Shown: positions 44,387-53,343, numbered from the stretch's first letter. The stretch: 64,000 nucleotides of DNA from Pseudazoarcus sp963975885 (GCA_963975885.1 CAXBIS010000003.1:124001-188000); one strand, 5' to 3'. Notes: generated from the letters alone by a model not told the origin. Numbers and translations: made by a program.

Positions 44387-44599
44387 GCTTTGGAGAATCC
44401 TCTGACGGCGTTGCTGCCGGATACCAACATACCCCGAATGCCGTCCCTGCGCATTGTCGGACTGTTCTTCAGGATGCCCGCTTTGTAAGCAGCTGTTGCA
44501 TCATCGCCACCGTCTTACGAAGCCTTACCGCCGGCACGCCCGCGGCCATGCAGCTGCGGCTAACATGACATCCATCCCAACCACGCGGAACTGACCCTC

Positions 44600-45367
44600 A
44601 TGACCGGCAAGACTCGATACAAGGTGCTGCTCGTCGACGACGATGCCCGCCTGCGCGAACTGCTCTCGCGCTATCTGCAAGAGCAGGGCTTCTCCATCAA
44701 GGCCGTCGCGGACGCTGCGACCATGGACCGCTCGCTGCATCGCGAACACTTCGATCTCATCGTGCTCGACCTGATGCTGCCCGGTGAAGACGGCCTGACC
44801 ATCTGCCGACGCCTGCGCGCAGCGGAGAACAACGTGCCGATCGTGATGCTCACCGCCAAGGGCGACGAGGTCGATCGCATCGTCGGCCTCGAGATGGGTG
44901 CGGACGACTACCTTCCCAAGCCGTTCAATCCGCGCGAACTGGTCGCGCGCATCCACGCCATCATGCGTCGGCAGCCGGCGACCCTGCCCGGCGCACCAAC
45001 CCTCGAAGAGGAAGTGGTGCGCTTTGGCCGCGTCGTCGTCAACCTGGGCACGCGGGCGCTTGCACGCGACGGTGAAGACATCGCCTTGACCACCGGCGAG
45101 TTCTCGCTGCTCAAGGTGTTGCTGCAACATCCACGTCAGCCGTTGTCGCGCGACAAGCTCATGGAACTGGCCCGCGGGCGTGAGTACGGCGTGTTCGATC
45201 GCGCCATCGACGTGCAGATCAGCCGTCTGCGCAAGCTCGTCGAGGACGATCCGTCCAAGCCGCGCTATCTGCAGACGGTTTGGGGGTTCGGCTACGTGTT
45301 CGTGCCGGACGAGGCTAGAAACGACGGTACGGAAGCGGCGGATACGGCGGGAAGTGACGAAACCTGA
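44600..45367 (+). CDS. ompR: OmpR-family response regulator
   Basis: DNA-binding partner of the sensor kinase encoded next. The 255-aa protein has a receiver domain with acidic pocket VDDDARLRE, phosphoacceptor D57 (LIVLDLMLPGEDG) and lysine in YLPKPFNPREL, then a winged-helix domain (LTTGEFSLLKVLLQ, DVQISRLRKLVEDDPSKPRY, VWGFGYVF). Sequence is close to true OmpR rather than generic PhoB types. The last 14 nt overlap envZ. Confidence 0.93.
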   Translation: MTGKTRYKVLLVDDDARLRELLSRYLQEQGFSIKAVADAATMDRSLHREHFDLIVLDLMLPGEDGLTICRRLRAAENNVPIVMLTAKGDEVDRIVGLEMGADDYLPKPFNPRELVARIHAIMRRQPATLPGAPTLEEEVVRFGRVVVNLGTRALARDGEDIALTTGEFSLLKVLLQHPRQPLSRDKLMELARGREYGVFDRAIDVQISRLRKLVEDDPSKPRYLQTVWGFGYVFVPDEARNDGTEAADTAGSDET

Positions 45368-46760
45368 GAACACTGCCGCGGGATCGCGGGGCAACGCAGG
45401 GGCGCGCTGGCTGCCGCGCTCCCTGCTGTGGCAGACCTTTCTGCTCATCGCGCTGGTGCTGATCCTTTCGCTGACGGTTTGGTCGGCGATCTTCCGCCAT
45501 TTCCATGAGCCGAGTCGCGCGCGCGACCTCGCGCAAATGGCTGCCAGTGTGGTCAACCTGACGCGCACCGCGCTGATCAACGCGGAGACTTCGCGACGCA
45601 CCGACCTGCTGATCGATCTGGCCGCACTCGAGGGCATCCGCATCTATCCGTCGGAACCCACGGACGAGATTCGCCCGCTGCCCGAGACGCGTCCGATGCA
45701 GTTGCTCACCCGCGAAATCAAGAGCCAGCTTGGCGAACACACGCGGCTGGCCTCGCGCTGGAAGACCCTCGACGGTTTCTGGATCAGCTTCCGTCTCGAC
45801 CCGGAAGACCCCGACGACTTCTGGGTGCGCCTGCCTGCCGAGCGCCTGCAATCCTCGGGCACGGCAGACTGGCTGGGTTGGGTCTTCGCGGCCTTTTCGG
45901 TTTCGCTGCTCGGCGCCTTCCTGATCGTCTCGCGCATCTCGACACCGCTGCGCAATCTCGCGGATGCGGCCAAGATGGTCGGGCGCGGACGCACACCGCC
46001 TCCATTGCCCGAGAACGGTCCGCAGGAATTTTCCATCGTGTCGCGCGCATTCAACCAGATGGCGGGCGACCTGGCGCGCAACGAAGCGGAGCGCGCCGTC
46101 ATTCTCGCCGGCGTCTCGCACGATCTGCGCACGCCGCTCGCCCGCCTGCGCCTGGGCATCGAGATGAGCGGCTCGCCCGAAGAGGACATCGTGCCGATGA
46201 ACGCCGACATCGAGGAGATGGACCGCATCATCGGTCAGTTCCTCGACTTCGGGCGTGGCGAGCCGCACACGCCGACCGAGCCCATCGACCTCGCTGCGCT
46301 GGTCACGGATGTGGCCGAACCCTATCGTCTGCGCGGCGTCGACCTGAGCATCGACACACCCATCCGATTGACGGTTTCCGCCCGCGCCCTGCCTGTGCGG
46401 CGCGCGGTGGCCAACCTGATCGACAATGCGATCCGCTACGCGCCCGACCGCCCGATCGAGGTCCGTGTGCACAACGATCGTGCCGAGGCCCACATTGAGG
46501 TCCTCGATCGCGGACCGGGCATCCCGCCCGATCAGATCGATCGCTTGCGCCAGCCTTTCACGCGGCTCGAGGCAGCGCGCTCGGACACCAAGGGCGCAGG
46601 GCTTGGTCTGGCGATCATCGATCGCGTGATGCGCAGCCACGACGGCCGTCTCGACCTGCTCGAGCGCGATGGCGGTGGCCTGCGTGCAGTGCTGTCATTG
46701 CCCTTGCGCAAGCCGCGAGCGAGAATGCGCGCCGTCGCACACGCACCGAACAAGCAATGA
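45354..46760 (+). CDS. envZ: EnvZ-type sensor histidine kinase
   Basis: Inner-membrane kinase predicted to sense envelope or osmotic state and phosphorylate OmpR. The 468-aa protein starts at GTG 45354 inside the ompR end. Layout: TM1 (about 20-43), periplasmic domain, TM2 (about 180-200), HAMP, H-box SHDLRTPLARLRLG with H256, and an ATPase domain with NLIDNAIRYAP, DRGPGIPPDQ and GAGLGLAI. The stop overlaps the truncated haemoglobin start as ATGA. Confidence 0.93.
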   Translation: MTKPENTAAGSRGNAGARWLPRSLLWQTFLLIALVLILSLTVWSAIFRHFHEPSRARDLAQMAASVVNLTRTALINAETSRRTDLLIDLAALEGIRIYPSEPTDEIRPLPETRPMQLLTREIKSQLGEHTRLASRWKTLDGFWISFRLDPEDPDDFWVRLPAERLQSSGTADWLGWVFAAFSVSLLGAFLIVSRISTPLRNLADAAKMVGRGRTPPPLPENGPQEFSIVSRAFNQMAGDLARNEAERAVILAGVSHDLRTPLARLRLGIEMSGSPEEDIVPMNADIEEMDRIIGQFLDFGRGEPHTPTEPIDLAALVTDVAEPYRLRGVDLSIDTPIRLTVSARALPVRRAVANLIDNAIRYAPDRPIEVRVHNDRAEAHIEVLDRGPGIPPDQIDRLRQPFTRLEAARSDTKGAGLGLAIIDRVMRSHDGRLDLLERDGGGLRAVLSLPLRKPRARMRAVAHAPNKQ

Positions 46761-47152
46761 CCCCTTACGACCAACTCGGTGGCGAGGCCGCACTGCGCGC
46801 CCTCGTCACGCGCTTCTACCGTTTCATGGATACCCTGCCCGACGCAGCTGCAATCCGCGCCATGCATCCGGCCGATCTCGCGACTTCCGAGGAAAAGCTG
46901 TTCATGTTCCTGTCCGGATGGCTAGGCGGGCCGAGCCTGTACATCGAACGCTACGGCCATCCCTTTCTGCGCAAACGACATCTGCCCTTCGCCATCGCCA
47001 CGCCCGAAGCAGACGCCTGGATGCTTTGCATGCGCCGCGCACTGGCGGACACCGTCGCCGATGCACCTCTGCGTGACGCCCTCGAACAGGCTTTCGCCGG
47101 CATGGCGGCCCACATGCGCAACCGCCCCGACCCGGCCGGCTCGCCAGTCTGA
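46757..47152 (+). CDS. Group II truncated haemoglobin
   Basis: Small heme protein (131 aa) likely involved in O2/NO/peroxide chemistry. Seen: YDQLGGEAALRALVTRFYRFMD (family start, with the distal B10 Tyr region) quoted in part, FLSGWLGGPSLYIERYGHP, proximal heme histidine in RKRHLPFAI, and the class II tryptophan in DAWMLCM. It begins within the envZ stop (ATGA), so it is translated with the two-component system. Physiological role is inference. Confidence 0.88.
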   Translation: MTPYDQLGGEAALRALVTRFYRFMDTLPDAAAIRAMHPADLATSEEKLFMFLSGWLGGPSLYIERYGHPFLRKRHLPFAIATPEADAWMLCMRRALADTVADAPLRDALEQAFAGMAAHMRNRPDPAGSPV

Positions 47153-47158
47153 ATCCGC

Positions 47159-47164
47159 TATACT
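47159..47164 (+). promoter_or_regulatory. Candidate -10 element before yciI
   Basis: TATACT 64 nt before the yciI ATG in the 75-nt gap after the haemoglobin gene. No convincing -35 at 16-18 nt, so the promoter is tentative. Confidence 0.33.
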
Positions 47165-47227
47165 GATGCGCTTTTCGAACGCGCCGATGGTGGCGCGCGA
47201 AACAGCACAACCGGAGGACCACAGCGC

Positions 47228-47527
47228 ATGCTCTACGTACTGATCGGCGAAGACGCCCCGAAAAGTCTCGACGCCCGGCTGGCCGCCCGCCCCGCCCATC
47301 TGGCACGCCTCGAAGCGCTGCGTGACGAGGGCCGGCTGTTCGTCGCCGGGCCAATGCCGGCCATCGACTCTCCCGATCCGGGCCCGGCCGGCTTCGCCGG
47401 CAGCCTGGTGATCGCCGAATTCGATTCCCTGCAAAGCGCTGAAGCCTGGCTCGCTTCTGATCCCTACGTCGAGGCCGGCGTGTTCGCGCACACCCGCGTT
47501 CACCCGTACAAGAAGGTCCTGCCTTGA
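47228..47527 (+). CDS. YciI family protein
   Basis: 99-aa ferredoxin-like fold protein of uncertain function; relatives include YciI and muconolactone isomerase-like enzymes. Seen: MLYVLIGEDAP start, RPAHLARLEAL (family His), and DPYVEAGVFAHTRVHPYKKV. It overlaps bolA by the TTGA stop/start. Often placed in septation-related neighbourhoods; function not established. Confidence 0.85.
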   Translation: MLYVLIGEDAPKSLDARLAARPAHLARLEALRDEGRLFVAGPMPAIDSPDPGPAGFAGSLVIAEFDSLQSAEAWLASDPYVEAGVFAHTRVHPYKKVLP

Positions 47528-47817
47528 ATCGCGTCGAGCAGATCCGCGAACGTCTGGCCGAGCTCAACCCTGTCTCGGTCGACATCCGCGACGACAGCGC
47601 CCTGCACGCAGGGCATGAGGGCGCCAAGAGCGGCGGCGGCCATTATCATCTCGTCATCGTTTCGGATTGTTTCCGCGGCCATGGCACGCTTGCCCGCCAT
47701 CGTATGATTTACGCCGCGCTCGGCGACATGATGCGCGGCCCCATTCATGCGCTCGCGATCCGGGCGCTCACGGCCGACGAGGCCGATTCACCATCCAGCC
47801 AAAAGGAATCCCGATGA
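47524..47817 (+). CDS. BolA family protein
   Basis: 97-aa protein likely binding a monothiol glutaredoxin via a shared [2Fe-2S] cluster and acting in Fe-S trafficking or morphology control. Seen: GHYHLVIVSDCFRGHGTLARH (BolA core, His ligand) quoted in part, and RHRMIYAALGDMM. Start is TTG overlapping the yciI stop. The stop overlaps the ppiC ATG as ATGA. Confidence 0.9.
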   Translation: MNRVEQIRERLAELNPVSVDIRDDSALHAGHEGAKSGGGHYHLVIVSDCFRGHGTLARHRMIYAALGDMMRGPIHALAIRALTADEADSPSSQKESR

Positions 47818-48596
47818 AACTCACCCGCTGTCGCATCGCCGTCGCTCTGGCCACCGGCCTCCTGTGCCAGACGGTGTTTGCGGCCGACCCGGTAGCCACG
47901 GTCAATGGTCAAGCGATTCCCGCAGAGCGCCTGGAGATCATCGTCAAGGAGCAACGCGGTCAGGGACAGGCCGATTCGCCGCAACTGCGTGAAGCCGTGC
48001 GCGAAGAACTGATCCGCCGCGAAGTGCTCGCCCAGGCCGCGCAGGCCGCCGGCACCCAGGACAAGCCCGCCGTGCAGACGCAGCTCCAGCTGGCCACCCA
48101 GGCCATCGTGATCCGCGCCTATCTGCAGGAGTACATGACGGCCAATCCGGTCACCGACGAGGAGATCGAAAAGGAATACGAGTCGATCAAGGGCCGTCTG
48201 GGCGGCACCGAATACAAGCCCCGCCACATCCTGGTCGAGACCGAGGATGAGGCCCAGCAGATCATCGACCGCCTGCGCGCCGGCGAAGTCTTCGCCGACC
48301 TGGCCAAGGATTCGATGGACCCGGGCTCGCGCGACAAGGGTGGCGAACTGGGCTGGAGCACGGCCGATCTCTACGTGCCGCCGTTCGCCGAAGCATTGGC
48401 CTCGCTGGAAAAAGGTCAGATGACGATGGAGCCGGTGCAGAGCGATTTCGGCTATCACATCATCGAACTGCTCGACGTGCGTGAGGTCGAGCCGCCGCCG
48501 CTTGCCGAGGTCCGCCAGGAACTGAAGCAGCATCTCGAGCAGCAACGTGTCGAAAACCACATGACCGCGCTGCGCGAGAAGGCCACGATCGAGTAA
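47814..48596 (+). CDS. Periplasmic parvulin-type peptidyl-prolyl isomerase (PpiC/SurA-like)
   Basis: Prolyl isomerase/chaperone for exported proteins. The 260-aa protein has a signal peptide (residues 1-22, ending VFA before ADPV), an N-terminal SurA-like helical part, and a parvulin domain (about 130-235: YKPRHILVETEDEA, GSRDKGGELGWS, VQSDFGYHIIELLD). It is the last gene of the yciI-bolA-ppiC run. A GC-rich hairpin follows the stop. Confidence 0.92.
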   Translation: MKLTRCRIAVALATGLLCQTVFAADPVATVNGQAIPAERLEIIVKEQRGQGQADSPQLREAVREELIRREVLAQAAQAAGTQDKPAVQTQLQLATQAIVIRAYLQEYMTANPVTDEEIEKEYESIKGRLGGTEYKPRHILVETEDEAQQIIDRLRAGEVFADLAKDSMDPGSRDKGGELGWSTADLYVPPFAEALASLEKGQMTMEPVQSDFGYHIIELLDVREVEPPPLAEVRQELKQHLEQQRVENHMTALREKATIE

Positions 48597-48609
48597 TTGC
48601 CGCGATCCG

Positions 48610-48639
48610 GGCGGTGCAGCCCCTGGAGGCTGCGCCGCC
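48610..48639. terminator. GC-rich hairpin after ppiC (possible weak terminator)
   Basis: 12-bp stem with one G-U wobble: GGCGGTGCAGCC (48610-48621) with GGCTGCGCCGCC (48628-48639), 6-nt loop, 13 nt after the ppiC stop and just before the end of the convergent membrane gene. There is no U-tract, so termination is uncertain. Confidence 0.4.
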
Positions 48640-48646
48640 TGGCGCA

Positions 48647-49315
48647 TCAGGGCCTGCCCAGGTAGCGGCGGTCGTCGAAGGCTGCCACCCACTCGGGCTT
48701 GTAGACCACGAACATGGTCGTCACAGCCCCGCCGATCCACGCCTCCGAGAAGCCCAGCAGCAGGAAATACGGCAGATACTCGGAAGCGAGCTTCCACCAC
48801 GGATAGGCCCCGGCCAGTGCCAGCAGAGCCGTGGCGAAAGCGCCGCCGGCGAGAACCACCAGGCCGGATCCGGCGAACGCCATAACGAACACGAATACGA
48901 AGAAGTGCGCCGGCAGCAGCCATTCGACGGCTCGCCGGATTGCGTGCGCGAGCATCACCGGCACCAGCACCATCACGACGAAATTGATCGGCCAGGCCGC
49001 CCATTCGATCGCGCCATTGGCGGCCACACCGCACAGCGACAACGACAGCGCGAACAGCGCAAGCCGTGGGCCCAGCAGAAGGCACGCAGCCATCGCACCG
49101 AACAGATGCAGGTTGAGTCCCGGCAGCACGCCGGCACGCAGACTCCACAGCAGCGCCATCACCACTGCCAGCCCGAAGGCGAGATTGAGTCGCATGCCCG
49201 AGGCGAGCAGTGCGCGCCAGTCGATGCCCCGCGCCGACACGGCCAGCGCGGCAAGCGTGAGCAAGGCAGAGATCACGTGCCAGGACAGCGGGAACAGTTC
49301 GACCGGCAGATCCAT
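48647..49315 (-). CDS. CbiM-like / ECF-permease-related integral membrane protein
   Basis: 222-aa protein with about six membrane segments and short loops, resembling COG3235 'energy-coupling factor ABC transporter permease' proteins (recollection). Seen: LNLHLFGAMAACLLLGPRLA and AANGAIEWAAWPINFVVMVL, short versions of the CbiM core; the N-terminal metal-binding His motif of true CbiM is absent. No CbiN, CbiQ or CbiO is near. It starts directly after etfA, with no gap. Substrate unknown. Confidence 0.68.
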   Translation of the reverse strand: MDLPVELFPLSWHVISALLTLAALAVSARGIDWRALLASGMRLNLAFGLAVVMALLWSLRAGVLPGLNLHLFGAMAACLLLGPRLALFALSLSLCGVAANGAIEWAAWPINFVVMVLVPVMLAHAIRRAVEWLLPAHFFVFVFVMAFAGSGLVVLAGGAFATALLALAGAYPWWKLASEYLPYFLLLGFSEAWIGGAVTTMFVVYKPEWVAAFDDRRYLGRP

Positions 49316-50257
49316 TCAGCCGTCCCGCTCGAGCGCATCGAGCAGCTCGGGCACGGCCTCGAACAGATCGGCCACCAGTCCGTAGTCGGCGACCTGGAAG
49401 ATCGGCGCCTCGGCATCCTTGTTGATCGCGACGATCACGCGTGACTCCTTCATGCCCGCCAGATGCTGGATCGCACCCGAAATCCCGATCGCCACATACA
49501 GATCCGGCGCAACGATCTTGCCGGTCTGTCCGACCTGCAGATCATTGGGCACATAGCCCGCGTCGACCGCCGCACGCGAGGCACCCAGCGCCGCGCCCAG
49601 GCGTTCGGCCAGTGGTCCGAGCACGGCTTCGAAGCGCTCCGCACTGCCGAGCCCGCGCCCACCCGAGACGACCACGCGCGCGCTACCCAGTTCGGGCCGT
49701 TCGGAGCGCGTCAGCTCGCGCGATACAAAACGCGACAGCGCAAGATCCGGGCCGGCCGTAATCGCCTCCACCGGTGCGCTCGCGCCCTGCCCCACTGCTT
49801 CGAACGCCGTGGGCCGAACCGTGAGCACGCGCACGGCGTCCAGGCTGCGCACGGTCTCGAGCGCGTTGCCGGCATAGATCGGACGCAAAAAGGTATCCGG
49901 TGCGCACACTTCGACGACATCGCCGATCTGCGCGACGTCGAGCAGCGCAGCGATGCGCGGCATCAGATTACGGCCGAACGTGGTCGCCGGTGCGAGCAGA
50001 TGAGTGCGTCCCTGCGCCTGGGTGAGCACCAGTGCGGCGAGGTTTTCGGCCAGTTCATGTTCGTAGTGCGGGGCATCGGCGACGAGCACGCGAGCGACGC
50101 CGTCCAGCAAGGCGGCTTGCTGCGCCACCGTGGCGCAATCGTGGCCGGCAACGAGCAGCACCACTTCTCCGCCGATCGCGCGCGCGGCAGCCAGCGTCGG
50201 GGCCGTGGCCGGTCGCAGCGACTGGTTATCATGTTCAGCTATGACGAGAACGCTCAC
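49316..50257 (-). CDS. etfA: Electron transfer flavoprotein alpha subunit
   Basis: FAD-carrying ETF subunit that passes electrons from acyl-CoA dehydrogenases to ETF-quinone oxidoreductase. The 313-aa protein has the C-terminal FAD domain: VVSGGRGLGS, VGQTGKIVAPDLYVAIGISG and AINKDAEAPIFQVADYG. Start is GTG overlapping the etfB stop as GTGA. The usual dehydrogenase genes are not nearby. Confidence 0.95.
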   Translation of the reverse strand: MSVLVIAEHDNQSLRPATAPTLAAARAIGGEVVLLVAGHDCATVAQQAALLDGVARVLVADAPHYEHELAENLAALVLTQAQGRTHLLAPATTFGRNLMPRIAALLDVAQIGDVVEVCAPDTFLRPIYAGNALETVRSLDAVRVLTVRPTAFEAVGQGASAPVEAITAGPDLALSRFVSRELTRSERPELGSARVVVSGGRGLGSAERFEAVLGPLAERLGAALGASRAAVDAGYVPNDLQVGQTGKIVAPDLYVAIGISGAIQHLAGMKESRVIVAINKDAEAPIFQVADYGLVADLFEAVPELLDALERDG

Positions 50258-51006
50258 GGGATCACCTTCGCCTGGTTACGCAATCGGTCGACCAGCGTCG
50301 CGACATCGGGCACGCGTTCGCCGGCACGGCGCTGCGGCGGCTCGGCCACCCCCAGCACCTCGATGCGCGGTGTCACATCCACGCCCAGCGCCTCGGGACT
50401 CGTACGCTCCAGCGGCTTGCGCTTTGCCTTCATGATGTTGGGCAGCGTCGCGTAGCGCGGTTCGTTCAGACGCAGATCGGTGGTCACCACGGCCGGCAAC
50501 ACCACCGAGACCGTCTCCAGCCCGCCGTCGATCTCGCGCGTGACTTCGGCGCGGCCATCGACAACCGCCAGCTTGGAGGCGAAGGTCGCCTGCGGCCAGC
50601 CCGTCAGCGCCGCGAGCATCTGGCCGGTCTGGTTGGCGTCGTCGTCGATGGCCTGCTTACCGCAGATCACCAGATCGGGCACCTCCTGCCGGACGATCTC
50701 GCGCAGCAGCTTGGCCACCGCCAGAGGCTGCAGCGTGGCGCCGGTCTCGATCAGGATGGCACGGTCGGCGCCGATCGCAAGCGCCGTGCGCAATGTCTCC
50801 TGACACGCATCCGTGCCGCAGCTGACGGCAACGACCTCGGTGGCCAGGCCGGCTTCGCGCTGGCGCACGGCCTCTTCGACGGCGATCTCGTCGAAAGGAT
50901 TCATCGACATCTTGACCCCGGCCAGATCGACGCCAGTGCCGTCGGTCCGCACACGGATCTTGACGTTGTAATCGACCACGCGCTTGACGGGTACGAGGAT
51001 CTTCAA
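50254..51006 (-). CDS. etfB: Electron transfer flavoprotein beta subunit
   Basis: AMP-binding ETF subunit forming the heterodimer with EtfA. The 250-aa protein has MKILVPVKRVVDYNVKIRV at the start, the MNPFDEIAVEEAVRQ block, and the signature VVTTDLRLNEPRYATLPNIMKAK given in part. Start is TTG at 51006 with a strong GGGAGAG site 4 nt upstream, overlapping the tatD stop as TTGA. Confidence 0.95.
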   Translation of the reverse strand: MKILVPVKRVVDYNVKIRVRTDGTGVDLAGVKMSMNPFDEIAVEEAVRQREAGLATEVVAVSCGTDACQETLRTALAIGADRAILIETGATLQPLAVAKLLREIVRQEVPDLVICGKQAIDDDANQTGQMLAALTGWPQATFASKLAVVDGRAEVTREIDGGLETVSVVLPAVVTTDLRLNEPRYATLPNIMKAKRKPLERTSPEALGVDVTPRIEVLGVAEPPQRRAGERVPDVATLVDRLRNQAKVIP

Positions 51007-51815
51007 CGTTCTCTCCCTGAATGTTCGCCGTGCATTATCCCATCGGTTGCACTTGCCAGTCGCGGCAACGCAGCATGCGCATTGGCGGCCGTGGCCGCAG
51101 CCAGCTCGTTCACGTCGATTCCGCGCAGTTGCGCGATCACCGAGGCGATGCGCGGCAGGTTGGCCGGCTCGTTGGGGATATCCTGTGCCCACTCGGGCCG
51201 GATGTCGGGCGAATCGGTCTCCAGCACGATGGACTCGAGCGGCAATTCCGTGGCGAGCCGGCGGATGCGCGTCGAGCCCGAGAAGGTCGCGGCACCGCCG
51301 AAGCCCAGACGGAAGCCCATCGCCCGGAAGATGTCGGCCTGCTGGCGACTGCCGTTGAAGGCGTGGGCGATGCCGCCGGGTACCTCGATGCGCCGCAGCT
51401 CCTTGAGGATGGCGTCGACCGCGCGGCGCACGTGCAGGATCACCGGCAGGCCGAAGCGGCGCGCCAGCTTGAGCTGCTCCACGAAATAGTGGCGCTGGGT
51501 GTCGGGATCGATGTCGTCGACATAGTGATCCAGACCGATCTCGCCGACCGCCACGGCCGTGCCCTCGCCCAGGCGCTCGGTGAGCACTTCGAGGTCGGCT
51601 TCACGCGCGCGTGTCACGAACAGCGGATGGATGCCGTAGGCGTGACGTACGTCGGCGTGCGCATCCGACAGTGCGCGCACCGCGGCGAAGTTCCCGGCCC
51701 CGACCGCCGGCACGACGAAGGCCCCCACACCGGCCGCGCGGGCCGCATCGAGCATCGCCTCGCGCCGGCCGTCGAATTCGGCGGCATCGAGATGGCAGTG
51801 CGTGTCGATGAGCAT
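51003..51815 (-). CDS. tatD: TatD-family metal-dependent deoxyribonuclease
   Basis: Metal-dependent DNase. The 270-aa protein has DTHCHLD near the start, GEIGLDHYVDD, ILHVRRA, GIAHAFNG and VLETDSPD, the ordered metal-ligand motifs of the family. It could be the TatD or YcfH-type paralogue. It lies 28 nt after ppx on the same strand and overlaps etfB by TTGA. Confidence 0.92.
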   Translation of the reverse strand: MLIDTHCHLDAAEFDGRREAMLDAARAAGVGAFVVPAVGAGNFAAVRALSDAHADVRHAYGIHPLFVTRAREADLEVLTERLGEGTAVAVGEIGLDHYVDDIDPDTQRHYFVEQLKLARRFGLPVILHVRRAVDAILKELRRIEVPGGIAHAFNGSRQQADIFRAMGFRLGFGGAATFSGSTRIRRLATELPLESIVLETDSPDIRPEWAQDIPNEPANLPRIASVIAQLRGIDVNELAAATAANAHAALPRLASATDGIMHGEHSGRER

Positions 51816-51843
51816 GGTCCTGATCCTCGCGTCGCTCGGGGCC

Positions 51844-53343
51844 TCAGGCAGTCACGCGCCCTGCGTCGGTGACCTGCACGGCCAGCCCGCGCCCGACTGA
51901 CAGCCACTGGTGCTGTTCGTCCTCGAGCGCGGCAGCGGTGAGCGGTCGTTCGTCGAGCCAGTCGCGCTCGAGGCTGACCGCGAAACCGGCCGAAGTACGC
52001 GCCAGCGACACCGGCGGCACGCCGCGTCCGTCGCGCGCCCGGTGCAGCAGACAGGCCAGACGCAGACAGGCGATCAGCAACCAGTCGGGGCTCTCGTCGG
52101 GCAGCGAGGCCACACGCGCGAGCTTGCCTCGATGACCCAGCGCGATGCGCGCCAGGCGGGACTGGTCCAGCCGCGAGAAGCCGGGCATGTCGGCATTGCC
52201 GAGAATGTAGGCGCTGTGCTTGTGATAGCTCGCATGAGCTACCGAAATGCCGATCTCGTGCAGCGTCGCCGCCCAGCGCAGGAAACGGTGGTCGGGATGG
52301 TCGGGATCGGCCGTTTCGGGATCCAGGCAGGCGAGCAGATGGCAGGCAGTATCGGCGACGGCCTCGGCCTGACGCGGATCGATGCCGTAGCGCGAGACGA
52401 AGGCCGACACCGTCGCATCGCGCAAGTCGTGATGGTGATAGCGGCCAAGCAGGTCGTAGAGCACACCCAGGCGCAGTGCGCCGTCCGAGAAAACCATGCG
52501 CTCGATGCCGAACTCCTTGAACACGGCAGACATGATCGAGAAGCCGCCGAGGATCACCGGAAGACGATCATCCTTCAGACCGGCGAGCTTGAGGCGATCG
52601 AGCCGACCGGCGCGCACAAGCGCGTTGCGCATGCGCTCCAGCCCTTCGACGGTGATCGCGCCCTCGGCCCAGCCGTTTTGCTCGAGCACATCGATCAGCG
52701 CCTTGGCCGAACCGCTCGAACCCACCGCGACTTCCCAGCCGGCCTCGCGGTAAGGCAAGGCGATGGTCTGCAGTTCGCTGCGGGCAGCCAGCTCGGCCTC
52801 GCGCAAGGACTCACGGTCGATGCGCCCGCCCGGGAAGTAATTCAGGCTGTAACCGACGCAGCCCATGTAGAGCGACTCGAGCAGGATGGGCTCGAAACTC
52901 TTGCCGATGATCAGTTCGGTCGAGCCGCCGCCGATGTCCACCACGAGTTGCTGACGATGCGGTTCGGGCAAGGTGTGAGCCACACCGACGTAGATCAGAC
53001 GCGCCTCTTCCCGGCCCGAGATGACCTCGATCGGCACGCCGAGCACGTCCTCGGCCTGATCCAGAAAGGTACGTGCGTTCTTGGCCACGCGCAGGGTGTT
53101 CGTCGCGACTGCACGCACCGCTTCGGGCGGAAAGCCGCGCAGACGTTCGTTGAAGCGACTCAGGGCATCGAAGCCCCGTTGCAGGGCCGCTGCATCGAGC
53201 TGCTTGTCGGCGGTCAGGCCAGCGGCCAGGCGCACCGGCTCCTTGATGCCGTCGAGTGGATAGATCTGATCATTGACGATCTTGCCCACCTGCAGCCGGA
53301 AGCTGTTCGAACCGAGGTCGATCGCGGCGATCAGTTCATGCAT
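51844..53343 (-). CDS. ppx: Exopolyphosphatase (Ppx/GppA family)
   Basis: Degrades polyphosphate from the end, or acts as pppGpp phosphatase. The 499-aa protein has the ASKHA start AAIDLGSNSFRLQVG, the DIGGGSTELIIG motif and a C-terminal HD-like helical domain. I start at the ATG at 53343. It is divergent from ppk1, pairing polyphosphate synthesis and breakdown. Ppx versus GppA is chosen by the neighbouring ppk. Confidence 0.92.
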   Translation of the reverse strand: MHELIAAIDLGSNSFRLQVGKIVNDQIYPLDGIKEPVRLAAGLTADKQLDAAALQRGFDALSRFNERLRGFPPEAVRAVATNTLRVAKNARTFLDQAEDVLGVPIEVISGREEARLIYVGVAHTLPEPHRQQLVVDIGGGSTELIIGKSFEPILLESLYMGCVGYSLNYFPGGRIDRESLREAELAARSELQTIALPYREAGWEVAVGSSGSAKALIDVLEQNGWAEGAITVEGLERMRNALVRAGRLDRLKLAGLKDDRLPVILGGFSIMSAVFKEFGIERMVFSDGALRLGVLYDLLGRYHHHDLRDATVSAFVSRYGIDPRQAEAVADTACHLLACLDPETADPDHPDHRFLRWAATLHEIGISVAHASYHKHSAYILGNADMPGFSRLDQSRLARIALGHRGKLARVASLPDESPDWLLIACLRLACLLHRARDGRGVPPVSLARTSAGFAVSLERDWLDERPLTAAALEDEQHQWLSVGRGLAVQVTDAGRVTA

